A stretch of 64,000 nucleotides of DNA, taken from the NCBI GenBank assembly GCA_964057225.1, contig OZ059894.1, positions 18,816,476 to 18,880,475 of the forward strand, given 5' to 3'. Positions 32,101 to 45,600 of the stretch are shown here, piece by piece. Both the position numbers and the translations under genes were made by a program. Numbering within the stretch: position 1 is the stretch's first letter; each line of letters begins with the position of its first letter. Source of the stretch: Auanema rhodensis. Lineage: Eukaryota; Nematoda; Chromadorea; Rhabditida; Rhabditidae. The notes beneath the pieces are model-generated. The model ran no database searches. It was not told the origin of the DNA and saw only the letters and a list, made by a program, of their open reading frames with translations.

Positions 32101-35100
32101 AAGTGTGAACTTATATATCAGTTGATATCTCGGTGCATTTTTAAGCTAGCGCAAATCTGATAACACAGATCGACGCAGCTTAAAAATCCGCATCGAATGC
32201 ACTATACTACATTGAGAAACGCTTAATACAAAAATTAGTTATGATCGTTTGAAAAATGATGCATTAGTGTATGTTGAGTTTCCATGTACACTCAACATTG
32301 CTTCCAAAAACATTTTGACAAAAATTTTTTCGAAAAATTTCAAAATAATTTAGCAAAAAGTAGATGTTTTTAGATTCCTTTTTTCAAGGCAAAGACGATG
32401 GACAATGTTATTCAACGAAAAAATTAATTCTTCAGGGTGAAAATCGAGGATATAAGTGTGAACTTATATCAGTTGATATCTCGGTGCATTTTTAAGCTAG
32501 CGCAAATCTGATAACACAGATCGACGCAGCTTAAAAATCCGCATCGAATGCACTATACTACATTGAGAAACGCTTAATACAAAAATTAGTTATGATCGTT
32601 TGAAAAATGATGCATTAGTGTATGTTGAGTTTCCATGTACACTCAACATTGCTTCCAAAAACATTTTGACAAAAATTTTTTCGAAAAATTTCAAAATAAT
32701 TTAGCAAAAAGTAGATGTTTTTAGATTCCTTTTTTCAAGGCAAAGACGATGGACAATGTTATTCAACGAAAAAAATAATTCTTCAGGGTGAAAATCAAGG
32801 ATATAAGTGTGAACTTATATCAGTTGATATCTCGGTGCATTTTTAAGCTAGCACAAATCTGATAACACAGATCGACGCAGCTTAAAAATCCGCATCGAAT
32901 GCACTATACTACATTGAGAAACGCTTAATACAAAAATTAGTTATGATCGTTTGAAAAATGATGCATTAGTGTATGTTGAGTTTCCATGTACACTCAACAT
33001 TGCTTCCAAAAACATTTTGACAAAAATTTTTTCGAAAAATTTCAAAATAATTTAGCAAAAAGTAGATGTTTTTAGATTCCTTTTTTCAAGGCAAAGACGA
33101 TGGACAATGTTATTCAACGAAAAAAATAATTCTTCAGGGTGAAAATCGAGGATATAAGTGTGAACTTATATCAGTTGATATCTCGGTGCATTTTTAAGCT
33201 AGCGCAAATCTGATAACACAGATCGACGCAGCTTAAAAATCCGCATCGAATGCACTATACTACATTGAGAAACGCTTAATACAAAAATTAGTTATGATCG
33301 TTTGAAAAATGATGCATTAGTGTATGTTGAGTTTCCATGTACACTCAACATTGCTTCCAAAAACATTTTGACAAAAATTTTTTCGAAAAATTTCAAGATA
33401 ATATAGCAAAAAGTAGATGTTTTTAGATTCCTTTTTTCAAGGCAAAGACGATGGACAATGTTATTCAACGAAAAAATTAATTCTTCAGGGTGAAAATCGA
33501 GGATATAAGTGTGAACTTATATCAGTTGAGATCTCGGTGCATTTTTAAGCTAGCGCAAATCTGATAACACAGATCGACGCAGCTTGAAAATCCGCATCGA
33601 ATGCACTATACTACATTGAGAAACGCTTAATACAAAAATTAGTTATGATCGTTTGAAAAATGATGCATTAGTGTATGTTGAGTTTCCATGTACACTCAAC
33701 ATTGCTTCCAAAAACATTTTGACAAAAATTTTTTCGAAAAATTTAAAGATAAATTAGCAAAAAATAGATGTTTTTAGATTCCTTCTTTCAAGGCAAAGAC
33801 GATGGACAATGTTATTCAACAAAAAAATTAATTCTTCAGGGTGAAAATCGAGGATATAAGTGTGAACTTATATGAGTTGATATCTCGGTGCATTTTTAAG
33901 CTAGCGCAAATCTGATAACACAGATCGACGCAGCTTAAAAATCCGCATCGAATGCACTATACTACATTGAGAAACGCTTAATACAAAAATTAGTTATGAT
34001 CGTTTGAAAAATGATCCATTAGTGTATGTTGAGTTTCCATGTACACTCAACATTGCTTCCAAAAACATTTTGACAAAAATTTTTTCGAAAAATTTCAAAA
34101 TAATTTAGCAAAAAGTAGATGTTTTTAGATTCCATTTTTTAAGGCAAAGACGATGGACAATGTTATTCAACGAAAAAATTAATTCTTCAGGGTGAAAATC
34201 GAGGATATAAGTGTGAACTTATATCAGTTGATATCTCGGTGCATTTTTAAGCTAGCGCAAATCTGATAACACAGATCGACGCAGCTTAAAAATCCGCATC
34301 GAATGCACTATACTACATTGAGAAACGCTTAATACAAAAATTAGTTATGATCGTTTGAAAAATGATGCATTAGTGTATGTTGAGTTTCCATGTACACTCA
34401 ACATTGCTTCCAAAAACATTTTGACAAAAATTTTTTCGAAAAATTTAAAGATAAATTAGCAAAAAATAGATGTTTTTAGATTCCTTCTTTCAAGGCAAAG
34501 ACGATGGACAATGTTATTCAACAAAAAAATTAATTCTTCAGGGTGAAAATCGAGGATATAAGTGTGAACTTATATCAGTTGATATCTCGGTGCATTTTTA
34601 AGCTAGCGCAAATCTGATAACACAGATCGACGCAGCTTAAAAATCCGCATCGAATGCACTATACTACATTGAGAAACGCTTAATACAAAAATTAGTTATG
34701 ATCGTTTGAAAAATGATCCATTAGTGTATGTTGAGTTTCCATGTACACTCAACATTGCTTCCAAAAACATTTTGACAAAAATTTTTTCGAAAAATTTCAA
34801 AATAATTTAGCAAAAAGTAGATGTTTTTAGATTCCATTTTTTAAGGCAAAGACGATGGACAATGTTATTCAACGAAAAAATTAATTCTTCAGGGTGAAAA
34901 TCGAGGATATAAGTGTGAACTTATATCAGTTGATATCTCGGTGCATTTTTAAGCTAGCGCAAATCTGATAACACAGATCGACGCAGCTTAAAAATCCGCA
35001 TCGAATGCACTATACTACATTGAGAAACGCTTAATACAAAAATTAGTTATGATCGTTTGAAAAATGATGCATTAGTGTATGTTGAGTTTCCATGTACACT

Positions 35101-37606
35101 CAACATTGCTTCCAAAAACATTTTGACAAAAATTTTTTCGAAAAATTTCAAAATAATTTAGCAAAAAGTAGATGTTTTTAGATTCCTTTTTTCAAGGCAA
35201 AGACGATGGACAATGTTATTCAACGAAAAAAATAATTCTTCAGGGTGAAAATCGAGGATATAAGTGTGAACTTATATCAGTTGATATCTCGGTGCATTTT
35301 TAAGCTAGCACAAATCTGATAACACAGATCGACGCAGCTTAAAAATCCGCATCGAATGCACTATACTACATTGAGAAACGCTTAATACAAAAATTAGTTA
35401 TGATCGTTTGAAAAATGATGCATTAGTGTATGTTGAGTTTCCATGTACACTCAACATTGCTTCCAAAAACATTTTGACAAAAATTTTTTCGAAAAATTTC
35501 AAAATAATTTAGCAAAAAGTAGATGTTTTTAGATTCCTTTTTTCAAGGCAAAGACGATGGACAATGTTATTCAACGAAAAAAATAATTCTTCAGGGTGAA
35601 AATCGAGGATATAAGTGTGAACTTATATCAGTTGATATCTCGGTGCATTTTTAAGCTAGCACAAATCTGATAACACAGATCGACGCAGCTTAAAAATCCG
35701 CATCGAATGCACTATACTACATTGAGAAACGCTTAATACAAAAATTAGTTATGATCGTTTGAAAAATGATGCATTAGTGTATGTTGAGTTTCCATGTACA
35801 CTCAACATTGCTTCCAAAAACATTTTGACAAAAATTTTTTCGAAAAATTTCAAAATAATTTAGCAAAAAGTAGATGTTTTTAGATTCCTTTTTTCAAGGC
35901 AAAGACGATGGACAATGTTATTCAACGAAAAAAATAATTCTTCAGGGTGAAAATCGAGGATATAAGTGTGAACTTATATCAGTTGATATCTCGGTGCATT
36001 TTTAAGCTAGCGCAAATCTGATAACACAGATCGACGCAGCTTAAAAATCCGCATCGAATGCACTATACTACATTGAGAAACGCTTAATACAAAAATTAGT
36101 TATGATCGTTTGAAAAATGATGCATTAGTGTATGTTGAGTTTCCATGTACACTCAACATTGCTTCCAAAAACATTTTGACAAAAATTTTTTCGAAAAATT
36201 TCAAAATAATTTAGCAAAAAGTAGATGTTTTTAGATTCCTTTTTCAAGGCAAAGACGATGGACAATGTTATTCAACGAAAAAAATAATTCTTCAGGGTGA
36301 AAATCGAGGATATAAGTGTGAACTTATATATCAGTTGATATCTCGGTGCATTTTTAAGCTAGCGCAAATCTGATAACACAGATCGACGCAGCTTAAAAAT
36401 CCGCATCGAATGCACTATACTACATTGAGAAACGCTTAATACAAAAATTAGTTATGATCGTTTGAAAAATGATGCATTAGTGTATGTTGAGTTTCCATGT
36501 ACACTCAACATTGCTTCCAAAAACATTTTGACAAAAATTTTTTCGAAAAATTTCAAAATAATTTAGCAAAAAGTAGATGTTTTTAGATTCCTTTTTTCAA
36601 GGCAAAGACGATGGACAATGTTATTCAACGAAAAAATTAATTCTTCAGGGTGAAAATCGAGGATATAAGTGTGAACTTATATCAGTTGATATCTCGGTGC
36701 ATTTTTAAGCTAGCGCAAATCTGATAACACAGATCGACGCAGCTTAAAAATCCGCATCGAATGCACTATACTACATTGAGAAACGCTTAATACAAAAATT
36801 AGTTATGATCGTTTGAAAAATGATGCATTAGTGTATGTTGAGTTTCCATGTACACTCAACATTGCTTCCAAAAACATTTTGACAAAAATTTTTTCGAAAA
36901 ATTTCAAAATAATTTAGCAAAAAGTAGATGTTTTTAGATTCCTTTTTTCAAGGCAAAGACGATGGACAATGTTATTCAACGAAAAAAATAATTCTTCAGG
37001 GTGAAAATCAAGGATATAAGTGTGAACTTATATCAGTTGATATCTCGGTGCATTTTTAAGCTAGCACAAATCTGATAACACAGATCGACGCAGCTTAAAA
37101 ATCCGCATCGAATGCACTATACTACATTGAGAAACGCTTAATACAAAAATTAGTTATGATCGTTTGAAAAATGATGCATTAGTGTATGTTGAGTTTCCAT
37201 GTACACTCAACATTGCTTCCAAAAACATTTTGACAAAAATTTTTTCGAAAAATTTCAAAATAATTTAGCAAAAAGTAGATGTTTTTAGATTCCTTTTTTC
37301 AAGGCAAAGACGATGGACAATGTTATTCAACGAAAAAAATAATTCTTCAGGGTGAAAATCGAGGATATAAGTGTGAACTTATATCAGTTGATATCTCGGT
37401 GCATTTTTAAGCTAGCGCAAATCTGATAACACAGATCGACGCAGCTTAAAAATCCGCATCGAATGCACTATACTACATTGAGAAACGCTTAATACAAAAA
37501 TTAGTTATGATCGTTTGAAAAATGATGCATTAGTGTATGTTGAGTTTCCATGTACACTCAACATTGCTTCCAAAAACATTTTGACAAAAATTTTTTCGAA
37601 AAATTT
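29181..37606. repeat. 12-mer higher-order repeat, tandem duplication of 4213 bp
   Basis: Rare variants repeat in the same order at an offset of exactly 4213 bp (12 x 351, plus 2, minus 1): CAAGATAATATAG at 29181 and 33394, TGATCCATT at 30501 and 34714, GCACAAA at 31097 and 35310, plus the T deletion and the TA insertion themselves. The junction is near 33394. A third copy does not follow 37606. The left limit of similarity lies between 28911 and 29181, where the TTAA/AATA variant differs. Confidence 0.9.
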
Positions 37607-40600
37607 CAAAATAATTTAGCAAAAAGTAGATGTTTTTAGATTCCTTTTTTCAAGGCAAAGACGATGGACAATGTTATTCAACGAAAAAAATAATTCTTCA
37701 GGGTGAAAATCGAGGATATAAGTGTGAACTTATATCAGTTGATATCTCGGTGCATTTTTAAGCTAGCGCAAATCTGATAACACAGATCGACGCAGCTTAA
37801 AAATCCGCATCGAATGCACTATACTACATTGAGAAACGCTTAATACAAAAATTAGTTATGATCGTTTGAAAAATGATGCATTAGTGTATGTTGAGTTTCC
37901 ATGTACACTCAACATTGCTTCCAAAAACATTTTGACAAAAATTTTTTCGAAAAATTTCAAAATAATTTAGCAAAAAGTAGATGTTTTTAGATTCCTTTTT
38001 TCAAGGCAAAGACGATGGACAATGTTATTCAACGAAAAAAATAATTCTTCAGGGTGAAAATCAAGGATATAAGTGTGAACTTATATCAGTTGATATCTCG
38101 GTGCATTTTTAAGCTAGCACAAATCTGATAACACAGATCGACGCAGCTTAAAAATCCGCATCGAATGCACTATACTACATTGAGAAACGCTTAATACAAA
38201 AATTAGTTATGATCGTTTGAAAAATGATGCATTAGTGTATGTTGAGTTTCCATGTACACTCAACATTGCTTCCAAAAACATTTTGACAAAAATTTTTTCG
38301 AAAAATTTCAAAATAATTTAGCAAAAAGTAGATGTTTTTAGATTCCTTTTTTCAAGGCAAAGACGATGGACAATGTTATTCAACGAAAAAAATAATTCTT
38401 CAGGGTGAAAATCGAGGATATAAGTGTGAACTTATATCAGTTGATATCTCGGTGCATTTTTAAGCTAGCGCAAATCTGATAACACAGATCGACGCAGCTT
38501 AAAAATCCGCATCGAATGCACTATACTACATTGAGAAACGCTTAATACAAAAATTAGTTATGATCGTTTGAAAAATGATGCATTAGTGTATGTTGAGTTT
38601 CCATGTACACTCAACATTGCTTCCAAAAACATTTTGACAAAAATTTTTTCGAAAAATTTCAAAATAATTTAGCAAAAAGTAGATGTTTTTAGATTCCTTT
38701 TTTCAAGGCAAAGACGATGGACAATGTTATTCAACGAAAAAAATAATTCTTCAGGGTGAAAATCGAGGATATAAGTGTGAACTTATATCAGTTGATATCT
38801 CGGTGCATTTTTAAGCTAGCGCAAATCTGATAACACAGATCGACGCAGCTTAAAAATCCGCATCGAATGCACTATACTACATTGAGAAACGCTTAATACA
38901 AAAATTAGTTATGATCGTTTGAAAAATGATGCATTAGTGTATGTTGAGTTTCCATGTACACTCAACATTGCTTCCAAAAACATTTTGACAAAAATTTTTT
39001 CGAAAAATTTCAAAATAATTTAGCAAAAAGTAGATGTTTTTAGATTCCTTTTTTCAAGGCAAAGACGATGGACAATGTTATTCAACGAAAAAATTAATTC
39101 TTCAGGGTGAAAATCGAGGATATAAGTGTGAACTTATATCAGTTGATATCTCGGTGCATTTTTAAGCTAGCGCAAATCTGATAACACAGATCGACGCAGC
39201 TTAAAAATCCGCATCGAATGCACTATACTACATTGAGAAACGCTTAATACAAAAATTAGTTATGATCGTTTGAAAAATGATGCATTAGTGTATGTTGAGT
39301 TTCCATGTACACTCAACATTGCTTCCAAAAACATTTTGACAAAAATTTTTTCGAAAAATTTCAAAATAATTTAGCAAAAAGTAGATGTTTTTAGATTCCT
39401 TTTTTCAAGGCAAAGACGATGGACAATGTTATTCAACGAAAAAAATAATTCTTCAGGGTGAAAATCAAGGATATAAGTGTGAACTTATATCAGTTGATAT
39501 CTCGGTGCATTTTTAAGCTAGCACAAATCTGATAACACAGATCGACGCAGCTTAAAAATCCGCATCGAATGCACTATACTACATTGAGAAACGCTTAATA
39601 CAAAAATTAGTTATGATCGTTTGAAAAATGATGCATTAGTGTATGTTGAGTTTCCATGTACACTCAACATTGCTTCCAAAAACATTTTGACAAAAATTTT
39701 TTCGAAAAATTTCAAAATAATTTAGCAAAAAGTAGATGTTTTTAGATTCCTTTTTTCAAGGCAAAGACGATGGACAATGTTATTCAACGAAAAAATTAAT
39801 TCTTCAGGGTGAACATCGAGGATATAAGTGTGAACTTATATCAGTTGATATCTCGGTGCATTTTTAAGCTAGCGCAAATCTGATAACACAGATCGACGCA
39901 GCTTAAAAATCCGTATCGAATGCACTATACTACATTGAGAAACGCTTAATACAAAAATTAGTTATGATCGTTTGAAAAATGATGCATTAGTGTATGTTGA
40001 GTTTCCATGTACACTCAACATTGCTTCCAAAAACATTTTGACAAAAATTTTTTCGAAAAATTTCAAAATAATTTAGCAAAAAGTAGATGTTTTTAGATTC
40101 CTTTTTTCAAGGCAAAGACGATGGACAATGTTATTCAACGAAAAAAATAATTCTTCAGGGTGAAAATCGAGGATATAAGTGTGAACTTATATCAGTTGAT
40201 ATCTCGGTGCATTTTTAAGCTAGCGCAAATCTGATAACACAGATCGACGCAGCTTAAAAATCCGCATCGAATGCACTATACTACATTGAGAAACGCTTAA
40301 TACAAAAATTAGTTATGATCGTTTGAAAAATGATGCATTAGTGTATGTTGAGTTTCCATGTACACTCAACATTGCTTCCAAAAACATTTTGACAAAAATT
40401 TTTTCGAAAAATTTCAAAATAATTTAGCAAAAAGTAGATGTTTTTAGATTCCTTTTTTCAAGGCAAAGACGATGGACAATGTTATTCAACGAAAAAAATA
40501 ATTCTTCAGGGTGAAAATCGAGGATATAAGTGTGAACTTATATCAGTTGATATCTCGGTGCATTTTTAAGCTAGCGCAAATCTGATAACACAGATCGACG

Positions 40601-42690
40601 CAGCTTAAAAATCCGCATCGAATGCACTATACTACATTGAGAAACGCTTAATACAAAAATTAGTTATGATCGTTTGAAAAATGATGCATTAGTGTATGTT
40701 GAGTTTCCATGTACACTCAACATTGCTTCCAAAAACATTTTGACAAAAATTTTTTCGAAAAATTTCAAAATAATTTAGCAAAAAGTAGATGTTTTTAGAT
40801 TCCTTTTTTCAAGGCAAAGACGATGGACAATGTTATTCAACGAAAAAAATAATTCTTCAGGGTGAAAATCGAGGATATAAGTGTGAACTTATATCAGTTG
40901 ATATCTCGGTGCATTTTTAAGCTAGCGCAAATCTGATAACACAGATCGACGCAGCTTAAAAATCCGCATCGAATGCACTATACTACATTGAGAAACGCTT
41001 AATACAAAAATTAGTTATGATCGTTTGAAAAATGATGCATTAGTGTATGTTGAGTTTCCATGTACACTCAACATTGCTTCCAAAAACATTTTGACAAAAA
41101 TTTTTTCGAAAAATTTCAAAATAATTTAGCAAAAAGTAGATGTTTTTAGATTCCTTTTTTCAAGGCAAAGACGATGGACAATGTTATTCAACGAAAAAAA
41201 TAATTCTTCAGGGTGAAAATCGAGGATATAAGTGTGAACTTATATCAGTTGATATCTCGGTGCATTTTTAAGCTAGCGCAAATCTGATAACACAGATCGA
41301 CGCAGCTTAAAAATCCGCATCGAATGCACTATACTACATTGAGAAACGCTTAATACAAAAATTAGTTATGATCGTTTGAAAAATGATGCATTAGTGTATG
41401 TTGAGTTTCCATGTACACTCAACATTGCTTCCAAAAACATTTTGACAAAAATTTTTTCGAAAAATTTCAAAATAATTTAGCAAAAAGTAGATGTTTTTAG
41501 ATTCCTTTTTTCAAGGCAAAGACGATGGACAATGTTATTCAACGAAAAAAATAATTCTTCAGGGTGAAAATCGAGGATATAAGTGTGAACTTATATCAGT
41601 TGATATCTCGGTGCATTTTTAAGCTAGCGCAAATCTGATAACACAGATCGACGCAGCTTAAAAATCCGCATCGAATGCACTATACTACATTGAGAAACGC
41701 TTAATACAAAAATTAGTTATGATCGTTTGAAAAATGATGCATTAGTGTATGTTGAGTTTCCATGTACACTCAACATTGCTTCCAAAAACATTTTGACAAA
41801 AATTTTTTCGAAAAATTTCAAAATAATTTAGCAAAAAGTAGATGTTTTTAGATTCCTTTTTTCAAGGCAAAGACGATGGACAATGTTATTCAACGAAAAA
41901 AATAATTCTTCAGGGTGAAAATCGAGGATATAAGTGTGAACTTATATCAGTTGATATCTCGGTGCATTTTTAAGCTAGCGCAAATCTGATAACACAGATC
42001 GACGCAGCTTAAAAATCCGCATCGAATGCACTATACTACATTGAGAAACGCTTAATACAAAAATTAGTTATGATCGTTTGAAAAATGATGCATTAGTGTA
42101 TGTTGAGTTTCCATGTACACTCAACATTGCTTCCAAAAACATTTTGACAAAAATTTTTTCGAAAAATTTCAAAATAATTTAGCAAAAAGTAGATGTTTTT
42201 AGATTCCTTTTTTCAAGGCAAAGACGATGGACAATGTTATTCAACGAAAAAAATAATTCTTCAGGGTGAAAATCGAGGATATAAGTGTGAACTTATATCA
42301 GTTGATATCTCGGTGCATTTTTAAGCTAGCGCAAATCTGATAACACAGATCGACGCAGCTTAAAAATCCGCATCGAATGCACTATACTACATTGAGAAAC
42401 GCTTAATACAAAAATTAGTTATGATCGTTTGAAAAATGATGCATTAGTGTATGTTGAGTTTCCATGTACACTCAACATTGCTTCCAAAAACATTTTGACA
42501 AAAATTTTTTCGAAAAATTTCAAAATAATTTAGCAAAAAGTAGATGTTTTTAGATTCCTTTTTTCAAGGCAAAGACGATGGACAATGTTATTCAACGAAA
42601 AAAATAATTCTTCAGGGTGAAAATCGAGGATATAAGTGTGAACTTATATCAGTTGATATCTCGGTGCATTTTTAAGCTAGCGCAAATCTA

Positions 42691-45600
42691 ATAACACAGA
42701 TCGACGCAGCTTAAAAATCCGCATCGAATGCACTATACTACATTGAGAAACGCTTAATACAAAAATTAGTTATGATCGTTTGAAAAATGATGCATTAGTG
42801 TATGTTGAGTTTCCATGTACACTCAACATTGCTTCCAAAAACATTTTGACAAAAATTTTTTCGAAAAATTTCAAAATAATTTAGCAAAAAGTAGATGTTT
42901 TTAGATTCCTTTTTTCAAGGCAAAGACGATGGACAATGTTATTCAACGAAAAAAATAATTCTTCAGGGTGAAAATCGAGGATATAAGTGTGAACTTATAT
43001 CAGTTGATATCTCGGTGCATTTTTAAGCTAGCGCAAATCTAATAACACAGATCGACGCAGCTTAAAAATCCGCATCGAATGCACTATACTACATTGAGAA
43101 ACGCTTAATACAAAAATTAGTTATGATCGTTTGAAAAATGATGCATTAGTGTATGTTGAGTTTCCATGTACACTCAACATTGCTTCCAAAAACATTTTGA
43201 CAAAAATTTTTTCGAAAAATTTCAAAATAATTTAGCAAAAAGTAGATGTTTTTAGATTCCTTTTTTCAAGGCAAAGACGATGGACAATGTTATTCAACGA
43301 AAAAAATAATTCTTCAGGGTGAAAATCGAGGATATAAGTGTGAACTTATATCAGTTGATATCTCGGTGCATTTTTAAGCTAGCGCAAATCTGATAACACA
43401 GATCGACGCAGCTTAAAAATCCGCATCGAATGCACTATACTACATTGAGAAACGCTTAATACAAAAATTAGTTATGATCGTTTGAAAAATGATGCATTAG
43501 TGTATGTTGAGTTTCCATGTACACTCAACATTGCTTCCAAAAACATTTTGACAAAAATTTTTTCGAAAAATTTCAAAATAATTTAGCAAAAAGTAGATGT
43601 TTTTAGATTCCTTTTTTCAAGGCAAAGACGATGGACAATGTTATTCAACGAAAAAAATAATTCTTCAGGGTGAAAATCGAGGATATAAGTGTGAACTTAT
43701 ATCAGTTGATATCTCGGTGCATTTTTAAGCTAGCGCAAATCTGATAACACAGATCGACGCAGCTTAAAAATCCGCATCGAATGCACTATACTACATTGAG
43801 AAACGCTTAATACAAAAATTAGTTATGATCGTTTGAAAAATGATGCATTAGTGTATGTTGAGTTTCCATGTACACTCAACATTGCTTCCAAAAACATTTT
43901 GACAAAAATTTTTTCGAAAAATTTCAAAATAATTTAGCAAAAAGTAGATGTTTTTAGATTCCTTTTTTCAAGGCAAAGACGATGGACAATGTTATTCAAC
44001 GAAAAAAATAATTCTTCAGGGTGAAAATCGAGGATATAAGTGTGAACTTATATCAGTTGATATCTCGGTGCATTTTTAAGCTAGCGCAAATCTAATAACA
44101 CAGATCGACGCAGCTTAAAAATCCGCATCGAATGCACTATACTACATTGAGAAACGCTTAATACAAAAATTAGTTATGATCGTTTGAAAAATGATGCATT
44201 AGTGTATGTTGAGTTTCCATGTACACTCAACATTGCTTCCAAAAACATTTTGACAAAAATTTTTTCGAAAAATTTCAAAATAATTTAGCAAAAAGTAGAT
44301 GTTTTTAGATTCCTTTTTTCAAGGCAAAGACGATGGACAATGTTATTCAACGAAAAAAATAATTCTTCACGGTGAAAATCGAGGATATAAGTGTGAACTT
44401 ATATCAGTTGATATCTCGGTGCATTTTTAAGCTAGCGCAAATCTAATAACACAGATCGACGCAGCTTAAAAATCCGCATCGAATGCACTATACTACATTG
44501 AGAAACGCTTAATACAAAAATTAGTTATGATCGTTTGAAAAATGATGCATTAGTGTATGTTGAGTTTCCATGTACACTCAACATTGCTTCCAAAAACATT
44601 TTGACAAAAATTTTTTCGAAAAATTTCAAAATAATTTAGCAAAAAGTAGATGTTTTTAGATTCCTTTTTTCAAGGCAAAGACGATGGACAATGTTATTCA
44701 ACGAAAAAATTAATTCTTCAGGGTGAACATCGAGGATATAAGTGTGAACTTATATCAGTTGATATCTCGGTGCATTTTTAAGCTAGCGCAAATCTGATAA
44801 CACAGATCGACGCAGCTTAAAAATCCGTATCGAATGCACTATACTACATTGAGAAACGCTTAATACAAAAATTAGTTATGATCGTTTGAAAAATGATGCA
44901 TTAGTGTATGTTGAGTTTCCATGTACACTCAACATTGCTTCCAAAAACATTTTGACAAAAATTTTTTCGAAAAATTTCAAAATAATTTAGCAAAAAGTAG
45001 ATGTTTTTAGATTCCTTTTTTCAAGGCAAAGACGATGGACAATGTTATTCAACGAAAAAAATAATTCTTCAGGGTGAAAATCGAGGATATAAGTGTGAAC
45101 TTATATCAGTTGATATCTCGGTGCATTTTTAAGCTAGCGCAAATCTGATAACACAGATCGACGCAGCTTAAAAATCCGCATCGAATGCACTATACTACAT
45201 TGAGAAACGCTTAATACAAAAATTAGTTATGATCGTTTGAAAAATGATGCATTAGTGTATGTTGAGTTTCCATGTACACTCAACATTGCTTCCAAAAACA
45301 TTTTGACAAAAATTTTTTCGAAAAATTTCAAAATAATTTAGCAAAAAGTAGATGTTTTTAGATTCCTTTTTTCAAGGCAAAGACGATGGACAATGTTATT
45401 CAACGAAAAAAATAATTCTTCAGGGTGAAAATCGAGGATATAAGTGTGAACTTATATCAGTTGATATCTCGGTGCATTTTTAAGCTAGCGCAAATCTGAT
45501 AACACAGATCGACGCAGCTTAAAAATCCGCATCGAATGCACTATACTACATTGAGAAACGCTTAATACAAAAATTAGTTATGATCGTTTGAAAAATGATG

